Positions 1-7,893 of a stretch of 16,802 nt of DNA are shown piece by piece. Source of the stretch: Chitinophagales bacterium (GTDB taxonomy: Bacteria; Bacteroidota; Bacteroidia; Chitinophagales; Chitinophagaceae); contig JAAFHG010000033.1 of assembly GCA_013297585.1 (NCBI GenBank), positions 1 through 16,802 on the forward strand, in the 5' to 3' direction. A program made the translations under genes and the position numbers. The first letter of the stretch is position 1. Each line of letters begins with the position of its first letter. Below the pieces are notes generated by a model. It ran no database searches. It saw only the letters and a program-made list of their open reading frames with translations, and was not told where the DNA came from.

Positions 1-349
1 TAAAAATACTTTTGGTGCAATCATAACAATCGCACACTGCGGCTATAGAATTACTAATGAGCCTTGCCAAAAAACATCCGAGGTTTACAAGTTTGGGTAC
101 CTTTCAACTTTTATTTTAGAGACTGAACTTCTACTTAATATCATTTAAATATATTATATTTTTATATGCAAGTAAAGCTAATGGTGTGGAAAAAGGGTTT
201 TTAAATACGCTAAACTGTTAAAACCATTTAGCATGCAGTAATAAACGAATTAATATTTAAATATATTGTCTACTAGGTAAGCTTTATCCTTTTCACCACA
301 ATGCCTCACCTAAAATAAGTCATTTTTTTAGTACAATAATAAAAAGCAC
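1..349. other. Intergenic region, no supported gene
   Basis: This stretch lies downstream of the TPR gene, which ends at 350. A plus-strand frame is open from base 2 to a TAA at 146-148 (about 48 codons), but it has no start in the window and its translation resembles no family I know, so I do not call it a gene. From about 140 to 270 the DNA is very AT-rich, and the 13-mer atttaaatatatt occurs twice (143-155 and 255-267). A weak inverted pair, gctaaa (209-214) and tttagc (227-232), is present but has no T-run typical of a terminator. Confidence 0.5.
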
Positions 350-1777
350 TTAGCGTTTTTTACCTTTTTTGTATCTAGCAACCAAGTCTACTACTTGGTT
401 GCTTTGTAAAATAGATGGATGAAGTTCTATAAACTTCTTTAAAAATTTAGGCGCTACTTCCATCCCTTTTTCTAGCTGCAGTAAAGCCTCTTTACTTTTA
501 CCTAGCTGAAATAGTGTAGCACTGTAATAAAAAATAAAAATGGGCTTATTAACTGTTGCGACCATAGCTAGCAAGCAGTGCTCACAGGCTTCCTCAATAA
601 AGCTGGCTTTTATTAAGCAACGTATTAAGGCTTCCCAACCAGCCTGATTTTTAGGTTTATTGCGTACAACATTACCAAAGTATTGTATAGCTTCTTTAAT
701 ACGATTTAGATGCATTAAACACTCGCCCATAGCAAGGTTAAAATCTGGTACTGCACGGTGAATACGCATAGCACTTTCTAAATGTTTAATGGCTTGTAGC
801 CATTGCTCTTCTAGCATGTAAGTAACAGCTACCTTATATTGTAGGCGGCTATCGTTTGGGTTTAAATGCGTAGCTTTTTTATAGTTAAAACGAGCTTGCG
901 CATAGTTGCCCATGCGGTGGTAGCAGTGGCCTATGGCTTCGTAAATCACATCTTCTGGGCGAGAGAGTTCTAGTACTTTTTCTAACGCTTCTATGGCTTC
1001 TTTGTATTTGCGTAAGCGCAAATAAGCGTCGCCCATATTACGGTAAGCGTAGTCAAATTTCTCTTCAATTACAATGGCATATTGGTAGGCATCTATGGCT
1101 TTCTCGTAAAGCTTTAGCCCTTGATAGGCCGCTGCCAAGTTAAACCACGCTATTTCGTTGTACGGGAAATCGTCTATAATTTTTTGGTGTAGTTGTATAC
1201 CTTCTTCATTTCTGCCTGTAAAATCTGTCCAAAAACAAATTTTATACAACGCTTCTTCGTTGTTAGGTTCGTCTTCAAGTATTAGCTTTAAGCAGTCAAA
1301 TACTTTATCAAATTCTTCGTAGTCGTCATATACATCGGCTAGCTCAAATAGTAGTTCAAGGCGCTCTTCTCCTTCAAATTGTTCAAGGGCAGCTACCAAT
1401 ATTTCTACAGCTTTATCTTGTTGATCTAAAGCTAGGTACACATCCGTTTTAAGTATAAACAAATTAATGTCTTTACTATCGTACAACTCAGCATTTTCAA
1501 GGGTCTCAAGTGCTTTGTGATATTTGCGAAGCGCTAGTAAAACGTCTGCTTTACGTATCATTAAATGCGATGAGTAAGGAAACTGTTCTAAACCACACTC
1601 AGCGGCGTTAAGTGCTTCTACAAAATCATCTTTTTCGTCGTAATAATCTATGATTCTATCGAAATCATCTTCTTCTATAATGGCATGGCTACGACCAAGC
1701 TTAAGGTTTTGATACTGCCTTAAAAGCGCTTGTAGTTCTTCTCTGTCTTCATGGTAAGGATTTTCCTTCATGGGCAT
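350..1777 (-). CDS. Cytoplasmic tetratricopeptide-repeat protein conserved in Bacteroidota
   Basis: This is a 475-residue protein with no signal peptide or membrane segment. It consists almost entirely of TPR helical hairpins from about residue 50 to 440. Clear units include the repeats around 210-235 (AWFNLAAAYQGLKLYEKAID), 243-268 (YAYRNMGDAYLRLRKYKEAI) and 277-303 (YEAIGHCYHRMGNYAQARF). The N-terminus is acidic, and the C-terminus ends in a lysine-rich KKGKKR tail. TPR arrays are protein-binding scaffolds; the partner here is unknown. From memory, close full-length relatives occur widely in Bacteroidota as unnamed TPR proteins. ATG codons at 1777 and 1771 are both possible starts and differ by two residues. 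It is the last gene of a minus-strand run after eno, the divIC-like gene and the 76-residue gene, 121 bp downstream of the latter, so it may be read from their transcript or from its own promoter. Confidence 0.93.
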   Translation of the reverse strand: MPMKENPYHEDREELQALLRQYQNLKLGRSHAIIEEDDFDRIIDYYDEKDDFVEALNAAECGLEQFPYSSHLMIRKADVLLALRKYHKALETLENAELYDSKDINLFILKTDVYLALDQQDKAVEILVAALEQFEGEERLELLFELADVYDDYEEFDKVFDCLKLILEDEPNNEEALYKICFWTDFTGRNEEGIQLHQKIIDDFPYNEIAWFNLAAAYQGLKLYEKAIDAYQYAIVIEEKFDYAYRNMGDAYLRLRKYKEAIEALEKVLELSRPEDVIYEAIGHCYHRMGNYAQARFNYKKATHLNPNDSRLQYKVAVTYMLEEQWLQAIKHLESAMRIHRAVPDFNLAMGECLMHLNRIKEAIQYFGNVVRNKPKNQAGWEALIRCLIKASFIEEACEHCLLAMVATVNKPIFIFYYSATLFQLGKSKEALLQLEKGMEVAPKFLKKFIELHPSILQSNQVVDLVARYKKGKKR

Positions 1778-1898
1778 AAAGTTTACTCAATCTAAGATGA
1801 ATAATAATACAATACAAACCATATTATTTTTCATTTATTAACGCTTTGTTGATAAAGCATTGGCCGAGTAAGCTAGAACATAGGCAAAATTGCCGAAA

Positions 1899-2129
1899 CT
1901 ACTTTTTTTTTTGAGTTTGCTTGGCATAATTTAGAATGGCATCAATCGATTTTTGGCTAGGTGATTGCTGTTCTAATTTATCTAATTGCTTAATAGTACG
2001 TTGCAAGGTTTTTATTTCCTTTTGTAAATCTGCATCTTCCTTAATAGCATTGTCGATAGCTAATTGTAATATCGGCGAAGCTTCCCCATACAGGTACTGC
2101 ATCAGTTGTTCCTGTGAAAATTTTTGCAT
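1899..2129 (-). CDS. Small anti-sigma-factor-like hypothetical protein (76 aa)
   Basis: This is a short, charged, all-helical protein. The N-terminal stretch FSQEQLMQYLYGEAS resembles the first helix of anti-sigma factor domains, where L-x-x-Y-L-x-G-E is common. The zinc-binding His/Cys residues of ZAS domains and any transmembrane segment are missing. Residues about 25-60 are rich in K, E, Q and L in a pattern that could form a coiled coil. The last codons sit on a run of ten A bases (1903-1912 on the plus strand), giving the KKK C-terminus before TAG. The gene lies between the DivIC-like gene (94 bp upstream) and the TPR gene, all in one direction. An overlapping plus-strand frame (1936-2139) is Cys/Ser-rich and looks like a shadow. 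I regard the minus-strand gene as real because of its protein-like composition and its place in the gene run. A regulatory role is inference only. Confidence 0.72.
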   Translation of the reverse strand: MQKFSQEQLMQYLYGEASPILQLAIDNAIKEDADLQKEIKTLQRTIKQLDKLEQQSPSQKSIDAILNYAKQTQKKK

Positions 2130-2223
2130 AGTTAAATAAACATGATAGTGTGAAACAATAACTGCTTCGGTAGGGGCTGGATATTATAAAAACGAGGAGT
2201 AGATTATTTTATTGTGGCAATTA

Positions 2224-2526
2224 CTATTTTTTAATTGCGCTTGTATCTTCTATAATAAAAATATCTTCGCCCTCTTTTTTCATTAAGTACTTTTCACGGG
2301 CAAATTTCTCTAAAGCTGCTGGGCTATTTTGTAGGTTGTCAAGGTCTTGTTTCGCCTTGTCTATTTCGCTTTCGTAATAGTGTTTTTTAGCTTCTAAAGC
2401 CTTTAATTTTTGTTTCTGCTCTAGGGTGCTAAAAATATCTCTTTGGTCAAAAAAACACATCCACACAGCAAAAAATACAATGGCTAGTAAATATTTGTTG
2501 GTAATAATTGGGACGATTTGTTTCAT
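2224..2526 (-). CDS. DivIC/FtsB-like septum formation initiator protein
   Basis: This 100-residue bitopic membrane protein has a short cytoplasmic N-terminus, one hydrophobic helix at about residues 11-26 (KYLLAIVFFAVWMCFF), a coiled coil at about 33-67, and the family C-terminal pattern FAREKYLMKKEGEDIFII at 75-92. That pattern corresponds to the A-R-E-x-x-x-M-x-x-x-G-E motif of the septum formation initiator (DivIC/FtsB) family. Such proteins join FtsL and FtsQ/DivIB in the divisome and help trigger septal wall synthesis. Length and order of elements are normal for the family. It lies 143 bp downstream of eno in the same direction, an arrangement I recall from other Bacteroidota. The spacer between them carries repeats that could form terminator-like hairpins, so expression relative to eno may be set there. 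The ATG at 2526 is the only good start. Confidence 0.9.
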   Translation of the reverse strand: MKQIVPIITNKYLLAIVFFAVWMCFFDQRDIFSTLEQKQKLKALEAKKHYYESEIDKAKQDLDNLQNSPAALEKFAREKYLMKKEGEDIFIIEDTSAIKK

Positions 2527-2529
2527 ATT

Positions 2530-2663
2530 AACCGCTGATTAACGATGATTGAATGATGCAGCTATGATGATTTATAAAAAAGAAACCGCTGATTAATGGT
2601 GATTCAATGATTTTCCGTAATAATAATCACAGCAAATCAAAAGTATCAAAATAATCAGCGGTT
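2530..2663. repeat. Two direct repeat copies plus an inverted copy between eno and divIC
   Basis: A 28-bp unit occurs at 2530-2557 and 2584-2611 (54 bp apart) with 25 of 28 bases identical; both begin aaccgctgattaa. Its first 12 bases return in inverse orientation at 2652-2663 (taatcagcggtt), six bases past the eno stop codon. In minus-strand RNA the 2652-2663 arm can pair perfectly with either downstream copy, giving alternative hairpins. The nearer pairing is followed by UCUUUUUUA, like an intrinsic terminator with a long loop. The loop contains several TGAT/GATT words at roughly 10-11 base spacing. I recall similar GATT-rich elements with AATCAGCGGTT ends from intergenic regions of other Bacteroidota, so a dispersed family is likely. 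Confidence 0.75.
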
Positions 2664-2669
2664 ACTTAT

Positions 2670-3959
2670 TTATTTACCAAACTTAATTTTACCTGTTGGA
2701 AAAATACCTGTTGAGCCTAATTCTTCTTCAATTCTAATTAATTGGTTGTATTTAGCTATACGATCTGTACGGCTAGCAGAACCAGTTTTAATTTGACCAC
2801 AGTTTAATGCAACTGCTAAATCAGCAATAGTTACATCTTCTGTTTCACCACTTCTATGGCTCATAATGGTATTATACCCAGCATGTTGTGCCATTGTTAC
2901 GGCATTAATAGTTTCAGTAACAGTACCTATTTGGTTCACTTTTACCAACAAACCATTGGCGATACCTTTATCAATACCTTCTTGTAGGCGCAATACGTTT
3001 GTTACAAATAAATCATCACCTACTAGCTGACATTTGCTACCAACCGCTTGCGTTAAAGCTTTCCAGCCATCCCAATCGTCTTCTGCCATACCATCTTCAA
3101 TAGAAATAATAGGGTATTGGTTTACCCAGCTTTCCCAGAATTTAACCAACTCATCGCTGCTCATTTCTTTGCCACTGCTCTTATGGAAAATGTATTTGTT
3201 TTTATCAGCTTTCCAAAGTTCGCTATTTGCCGCATCCATAGCAATGGCTACTTCGCTACCTAATTTATAACCAGCAGCAGTAATTGCTTCTAATACAGTT
3301 TCAATGGCTTCTTCGTTGCTTTGAATATTTGGTGCAAAACCACCTTCATCACCAACGTTTGTGCTATAACCTTTTTTCTTCAATACACCTTTAAGTGTGT
3401 GGAAGATTTCAACGCCCCAACGCAAACCTTCGCTAAAAGATGTTGCACCTACAGGCATTACCATAAATTCTTGAAAATCAATTTTGTTATCCGCATGTGC
3501 ACCACCGTTTAAAATGTTCATCATAGGGATAGGTAATGTACGTGCATTAGTGCCACCAATGTAACGGTATAGCGGTGTACCAGCTTCTTCAGCAGCAGCT
3601 TTAGCAACAGCCATACTTACAGCAAGCATTGCATTTGCACCTAATTTACCTTTATTACTAGTACCATCTAGCTCTATCATAGCAGCATCAATAGCCGCTT
3701 GTTGAGTCACGTCAAAGCCTGTTAAAGCTTCTGCAATGGTATCATTTACATTTTTTACTGCTTGTAACACGCCTTTACCTACGTACACGCTTTTATCGTT
3801 ATCACGTAATTCTACTGCTTCGTGAATACCTGTACTAGCACCACTTGGTACAGCAGCACGGCCTAGTGCACCGTCATCGGTAGTAACATCTACTTCTACA
3901 GTAGGGTTACCACGGCTATCTAATATCTGACGTGCATGAACTTCAATAATGTAACTCAT
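2670..3959 (-). CDS. eno: Enolase (phosphopyruvate hydratase)
   Basis: Enolase interconverts 2-phosphoglycerate and phosphoenolpyruvate in glycolysis and gluconeogenesis in the cytoplasm. The 429-residue length is normal. The N-terminal domain shows the mobile active-site loop VPSGASTGIHEA (38-49). In the barrel domain I see catalytic Glu205 (GDEGGF) and Lys340 (LLVKVNQIGT). The magnesium ligands are Asp242, Glu288 (SIEDG) and Asp315 (VGDDLF). Substrate-binding His368 and Arg369 lie in MSHRSGE, and Lys391 in IKTGS. No key residue is missing. The ATG at 3959 starts the standard MSYIIEVHARQILDSRGNPT opening. The gene begins 170 bp after the LRR gene, and that space holds a candidate promoter (about 4027-4057) with an overlapping dyad. 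It is followed by the DivIC-like gene across a repeat-containing spacer. Confidence 0.99.
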   Translation of the reverse strand: MSYIIEVHARQILDSRGNPTVEVDVTTDDGALGRAAVPSGASTGIHEAVELRDNDKSVYVGKGVLQAVKNVNDTIAEALTGFDVTQQAAIDAAMIELDGTSNKGKLGANAMLAVSMAVAKAAAEEAGTPLYRYIGGTNARTLPIPMMNILNGGAHADNKIDFQEFMVMPVGATSFSEGLRWGVEIFHTLKGVLKKKGYSTNVGDEGGFAPNIQSNEEAIETVLEAITAAGYKLGSEVAIAMDAANSELWKADKNKYIFHKSSGKEMSSDELVKFWESWVNQYPIISIEDGMAEDDWDGWKALTQAVGSKCQLVGDDLFVTNVLRLQEGIDKGIANGLLVKVNQIGTVTETINAVTMAQHAGYNTIMSHRSGETEDVTIADLAVALNCGQIKTGSASRTDRIAKYNQLIRIEEELGSTGIFPTGKIKFGK

Positions 3960-4026
3960 AGTTTTGTTGCTTTGTTTGTATTTTAATGTATAAATATTTT
4001 GGTTGTTTGTTGCTCTATAGTATTTC

Positions 4027-4057
4027 CAATTCTAACACTTCATGCTATTTGTAGCAA
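4027..4057 (-). promoter_or_regulatory. Candidate eno promoter (Bacteroidota type)
   Basis: On the minus strand a TTG (4057-4055) is followed after 20 bases by TAGAATTG (4034-4027). This fits the Bacteroidota pattern of a TTG box near -33 and TAnnTTTG near -7 with one mismatch in the latter. Transcription would start near 4020, giving a leader of about 60 bases before the eno ATG at 3959. The match is imperfect and was found by eye. Confidence 0.35.
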
Positions 4058-4079
4058 CAATTTTTCGTGCAATCGTTGC
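4054..4079. promoter_or_regulatory. Operator-like dyad upstream of eno
   Basis: Arms gcaacaatt (4054-4062) and aatcgttgc (4071-4079) form an inverted repeat with one mismatch and an 8-base spacer. The right half also contains a tighter dyad, gcaa-tcg-ttgc (4069-4079), similar in shape to LacI-family operators. The left arm overlaps the TTG box of the candidate eno promoter, a position suited to repression. The binding protein is unknown. Confidence 0.3.
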
Positions 4080-4129
4080 CGTAAAAGTAATTATTAAAAC
4101 TTAATTCTGTTTTACAATCTTATATTGCA

Positions 4130-6781
4130 TTAATTGTGCACCTTTGTTTTTACCGTTTCAATGCATTTTTTAATATCAGCTTTTTGCATTGATTTTAGTA
4201 AAGCATGATTTAGCCAGTTTTCAAATAGTTCATAACTCCAGCCTGTTTTTATAAATACAGCTTTATTGGCTGCATCTAGTAAAGTATTTTGAGTACTTAT
4301 ATAGTCTTGATTATTAATTATTTGATGTATCGCATTAAACATATTTAATATCAAATGATGTGATGCACTAAACTTTTCAGTATTTATTGTATTTGTAAAT
4401 TGTACAATTGAATCACTTTGTTGCTGTATTACATGAAGTTCTAGTATACTCAGTTTTGTGAGTGGATCCATGTTGCCTCTGCTACTTGCATAATAATTGC
4501 TAATAGCTTTTTGATAGGTAGTAAAACTACCAATAGTATCTTTTAAGTATGTTTTTTGATAAATAGAATAATACGATAAGGCATTCATATCGTTAAATTC
4601 ATCTGCCCATTTCTTATAATTATTTACAACATTACTAGTATCTTTTATTTGCCAATAAGCTTTAATAAGGTACTCGAAATTGGGATTCACAGAATTCATT
4701 ATTCGTACATTACTACTTAATTGTGCGTCTAATGCTTTTTTGAGATACACAATACTCTTATTAAATCCTTGCAAGTTGTAATATATAATGCCCAATGCGT
4801 AAGATTCTGATTGGCTAAACAGATGTTGATATTTAGATAAACTATCGCTGAGTTGAAAATAAAATAGTGCCTTACGGTAATTTTTATTTTGATATTGATT
4901 GTAAGCCTCTTTTTTTATTGCCTGAATTTTAGCTGGTGTTAAACCAATAATATCTGACAAGGGTAATTCGCCTGTTTCAACAAAGGCTACTGCAAGTTCT
5001 TCTTTAGATGCGAAGAATTTATTAAAAGCTTTATTAGAATACAAATCGATAAACAAAAGCTTAGGTGCTTGAAGAATAGTTACAGGCACTTTACTAATAT
5101 TATTTCTTGTAATGTTTAGCCATTTGATATTTGATTTTTCCCAATTGTTGCTTGGTAAGTTTGTAATACCATTGTTTGAAAATATGACATGCGACTCTAC
5201 CAATGATGCTTGTTGTATATAAATAAATGAAGAGTCATCTCTTATTAGGTTGTGGTCAATATCAAAATATTTTAATTTTTTAAGCTGGGCAAACGTAGAA
5301 GGAATATTTTCTATTTTATTGTAACTAAAATTTAAACTATCTATATTGGGGAATATGCCAATTTCTTTGGGTAATGAATGTAGTTGATTGTTTGCTGAAT
5401 TTATGTAATGTAATTGTGGTTGCTTACCTGCAAATGAAGGAAGTTCTGTTAGTTTGTTATTATTAATTAATAATAATTGTAACGCATTTGCATTGATGAA
5501 ATTATTATTTAAACTGCTTACACTATTGTTAGAAATATTAAATGTGACAAGTTTTTTCATATTTAAAAAAACTGGAAGTGAAACTAGCTTATTATAAGAT
5601 AAATCTAAATATTCTAATTTTTTTAGTGTGCCAATTTGGGTACAGCTAGTAATTAGATTACTTGAAAGATTTAAATATTTTAAGCGTTTTAAGGTTTGTA
5701 TTTCATCGCTAATGGTGTCTATTTTATTTCTAGCAAGGTTAAGTATTTCTAGATGTTTAAGCTTATATAAAAAAGTTGGGATGCTTTTTATAGCATTATT
5801 TGATAAATTAAGTACGCTAAGTGATGATAAGTAGACAATTTGTGGTGTAATAAATTGTAATTTACCACTAATTGATAGCGATTGTAATTTCTTACAGTGT
5901 TTAATAGTACTAGGTACCGTTATAGAGTCTCTTGTGGTAATGCTTAGCTTGGTAAGTTGTTGTAATGTAAATATTGCTGATAAATTACTTGACCAATTTT
6001 TAGAGGTTATGTTTGATAGTTGTATATCAGTAACCCTTTTTAATATGGTAAAATCACAATAATTTAAAGTGCTATTTCCAATATATAATGAGTTTACGCT
6101 TTTGAAGTTATTTAATTGTTTAAAAACTTCATTAAAATCAATTTTATCACAACCATCAATACCAATAAAAGTCAATTTGTTGAGATTAATTAAACAGTTA
6201 GGTAGATGTGCCACATTACTGTTGCCAGCTATCGTTATACCTTCTAGAGTTTTTATGTTGGCTATGTTTTGTGGAACTTCATAAAAATTAGAAATGTGAA
6301 TGTTAACATACTTTAACTTCGGAAGACCTGCTATTTTTTCAAAAGTATCATTCCAGTCATAATTTTTTATCCATGTAAACTTAATCGCTTCTAAAGATTG
6401 AATTTTGGCTATTGATAAAGGAAATTGCCGTTTAATTTTTAATGTATCTTTTTGAAGTAATGGATATTCCTCAATCTCTAGTAACTTTATGTTTGGGATT
6501 TCTGCTATTTTAGCCAATATATTAAACAGCCCATCTGATGAATGAAATCCAATTTTTACTTTTGTAAGCTTCGTAAATTTATTTAAATCATATTGGTTCA
6601 GTATTGCTAATTGATTGTCTTCTAATCTCAACGACTCTATTGTATATAGATTCGGTTGCCTGTATATAAAACTTAATGATTCTTCATCTTTAGCGAAAAG
6701 CTGATTGTAATTATTGATAGAAGTTTGACACCTTGCTAATAGTTGTAGTTGTAAAAGCAGTATAATTATAATAAAACGCAT
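4130..6781 (-). CDS. Exported leucine-rich-repeat protein with helical TPR-like C-terminus
   Basis: This is an 883-residue protein. The N-terminus is a signal peptide (MRFIIIILLLQLQLLARC, residues 1-18). The Cys is preceded by Arg, so a lipoprotein box is doubtful. Residues about 45-310 contain degenerate leucine-rich repeats. Residues about 321-585 hold roughly eleven or twelve regular 22-23-residue LRRs of the form LxxLNLSxNxIxxIP. After about residue 615 the protein becomes helical, with a TPR-like segment at 623-690 (KEAYNQYQNKNYRKALFYFQ) and further helices to the end. LRR and TPR units bind proteins; I see no enzymatic domain or sorting domain. Its ATG lies one base after the stop codon of the GldA-like ATPase gene (TAA-T-ATG on the minus strand), so the two are probably co-transcribed and translationally coupled. 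Location is periplasm or cell surface. The biological role is unknown. Confidence 0.9.
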   Translation of the reverse strand: MRFIIIILLLQLQLLARCQTSINNYNQLFAKDEESLSFIYRQPNLYTIESLRLEDNQLAILNQYDLNKFTKLTKVKIGFHSSDGLFNILAKIAEIPNIKLLEIEEYPLLQKDTLKIKRQFPLSIAKIQSLEAIKFTWIKNYDWNDTFEKIAGLPKLKYVNIHISNFYEVPQNIANIKTLEGITIAGNSNVAHLPNCLINLNKLTFIGIDGCDKIDFNEVFKQLNNFKSVNSLYIGNSTLNYCDFTILKRVTDIQLSNITSKNWSSNLSAIFTLQQLTKLSITTRDSITVPSTIKHCKKLQSLSISGKLQFITPQIVYLSSLSVLNLSNNAIKSIPTFLYKLKHLEILNLARNKIDTISDEIQTLKRLKYLNLSSNLITSCTQIGTLKKLEYLDLSYNKLVSLPVFLNMKKLVTFNISNNSVSSLNNNFINANALQLLLINNNKLTELPSFAGKQPQLHYINSANNQLHSLPKEIGIFPNIDSLNFSYNKIENIPSTFAQLKKLKYFDIDHNLIRDDSSFIYIQQASLVESHVIFSNNGITNLPSNNWEKSNIKWLNITRNNISKVPVTILQAPKLLFIDLYSNKAFNKFFASKEELAVAFVETGELPLSDIIGLTPAKIQAIKKEAYNQYQNKNYRKALFYFQLSDSLSKYQHLFSQSESYALGIIYYNLQGFNKSIVYLKKALDAQLSSNVRIMNSVNPNFEYLIKAYWQIKDTSNVVNNYKKWADEFNDMNALSYYSIYQKTYLKDTIGSFTTYQKAISNYYASSRGNMDPLTKLSILELHVIQQQSDSIVQFTNTINTEKFSASHHLILNMFNAIHQIINNQDYISTQNTLLDAANKAVFIKTGWSYELFENWLNHALLKSMQKADIKKCIETVKTKVHN

Positions 6782-6782
6782 A

Positions 6783-7685
6783 TTATTTTTTTGCCGTTAA
6801 ATCCCTAAACACATCTTCTAAATTCGTATTGCTTTCATTGCTCAGTGATACAATGTTTAAATGATTATTTAGTACTATTTCCATCAATTGTTTTCTGGTT
6901 GCACCTGCATTGGTGGTGGTAAATAACCACTTAGTAGTACTTACTTGTTTAGGTTGCAAAGCTGCAAAAATGCTTGCATCTACAGTTTCTTGCAACTCTA
7001 CAGTAATATTATTGCTAGCTTTTCTATTGGCTGTTAAATTAGTTAACACATCATCTGCTACAATCTCACCTTTATTAATAATGATAATTCTATCGCAAAT
7101 AGCTTCTACTTCTTGCAAAATATGCGATGAAAACAGCACCGTTTTATCTACACCTTGTGCTTTTATAACGTTGCGAATTTCAATAATCTGGTTAGGATCA
7201 AGACCACTGGTTGGTTCATCTAAAATTAATACTTCTGGGCTGTGAATTAAAGCAGCAGCAAGGCCTACACGTTGTTTGTAACCTTTAGATAACTGACTAA
7301 TTTTCTTCTTACTTTCTAGTGTAAGTCCTGTTAGTTCTATGGCTCTATTAACTTCAAATGCCAAATTAGAAACTTGATGCACACCACCTATAAATGCTAA
7401 GTATTCTTTCACGTACATATCAAAGTACAAAGGATTTGCTTCGGGTAGATAACCTATCTTTTTCTTAACTGCAATGGGATTACTCGGTACATCTAAACCG
7501 CATACTTGTAAACTGCCGTTATCAGGTTGTAAATAGCCTGTAAGCATTTTCATGGTGGTACTTTTACCAGCCCCATTAGGACCTAAAAAACCAACTATTT
7601 CGCCTTTTTTTACCGAGAAGGAAATATTATTTACAGCTTTTTGTGTACCGTAAATCTTTGTAAGATTGGTTACCTGAATAGACAT
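6783..7685 (-). CDS. gldA: GldA-type ABC transporter ATP-binding protein
   Basis: This is a complete ABC ATPase of 300 residues from the ATG at 7685 (MSIQVTNLTKIYG). Motifs in order are Walker A GPNGAGKST (35-43), signature LSKGY (132-136), Walker B LILDEP (153-158), and the H-loop His188 in LFSSHIL. A C-terminal domain of about 85 residues follows. The sequence from GEIVGFLGPNGAGKS through GYLPEANPLYFDMYVKEYLAF closely matches GldA of flavobacterial gliding motility as I remember it. GldA acts with the permeases GldF and GldG in gliding and type IX secretion-related function in some Bacteroidota, but GldA homologs also occur in non-gliders. The frame extends to 7772, but the extra 29 residues look like translated intergenic sequence. 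No permease gene is adjacent. The stop overlaps nothing and lies one base before the LRR gene's ATG. A generic ABC-2 ATPase is the alternative. Confidence 0.85.
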   Translation of the reverse strand: MSIQVTNLTKIYGTQKAVNNISFSVKKGEIVGFLGPNGAGKSTTMKMLTGYLQPDNGSLQVCGLDVPSNPIAVKKKIGYLPEANPLYFDMYVKEYLAFIGGVHQVSNLAFEVNRAIELTGLTLESKKKISQLSKGYKQRVGLAAALIHSPEVLILDEPTSGLDPNQIIEIRNVIKAQGVDKTVLFSSHILQEVEAICDRIIIINKGEIVADDVLTNLTANRKASNNITVELQETVDASIFAALQPKQVSTTKWLFTTTNAGATRKQLMEIVLNNHLNIVSLSNESNTNLEDVFRDLTAKK

Positions 7686-7806
7686 GCAAAGAAGGAGTTT
7701 CACACAAAGAAACGAAGAATACAACGATACAAAAGCAATTTTTATATTACTAATGTTAAAGTATCTGTACAAAAAATCAAATACTAATGTATTTATTATA
7801 GTATAT

Positions 7807-7850
7807 TAATTAAGAAAGCGTCTCAAAATTTTGAGACGCTTTCTTAATTA
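7807..7850 (-). terminator. Perfect 44-bp palindrome, likely terminator after lpxA
   Basis: Bases 7807-7828 and 7829-7850 are exact reverse complements, with a GC-containing core gaaagcgtctc/gagacgctttc. The element lies 44 bp past the lpxA stop and upstream of the GldA-like gene. Being symmetric it could stop transcription from either side, but the neighbours on both sides run on the minus strand. Only short T-rich flanks are present (ttcttaatta), so termination strength is uncertain. Confidence 0.7.
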
Positions 7851-7893
7851 TCGTTGGTTGCTTGGTATTCTTAGTTGCTTTGTGAGAAATACT

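Noticed and set aside
2..148. Open plus-strand frame at the left edge as a partial gene
   Set aside because: About 48 codons with no start and no recognisable similarity; this length is expected by chance.
2530..2663. CRISPR array
   Set aside because: Only two direct copies with diverged bases and one inverted copy; no regular spacers and no cas genes in the window.
3034..3512. Plus-strand open frames opposite eno
   Set aside because: Every key enolase residue is on the minus strand; these are antisense shadows.
7686..7772. N-terminal extension of the GldA-like ATPase
   Set aside because: The 29 extra residues are not ABC-like, and MSIQVTNLTKIYG at 7685 matches the usual start of the family.
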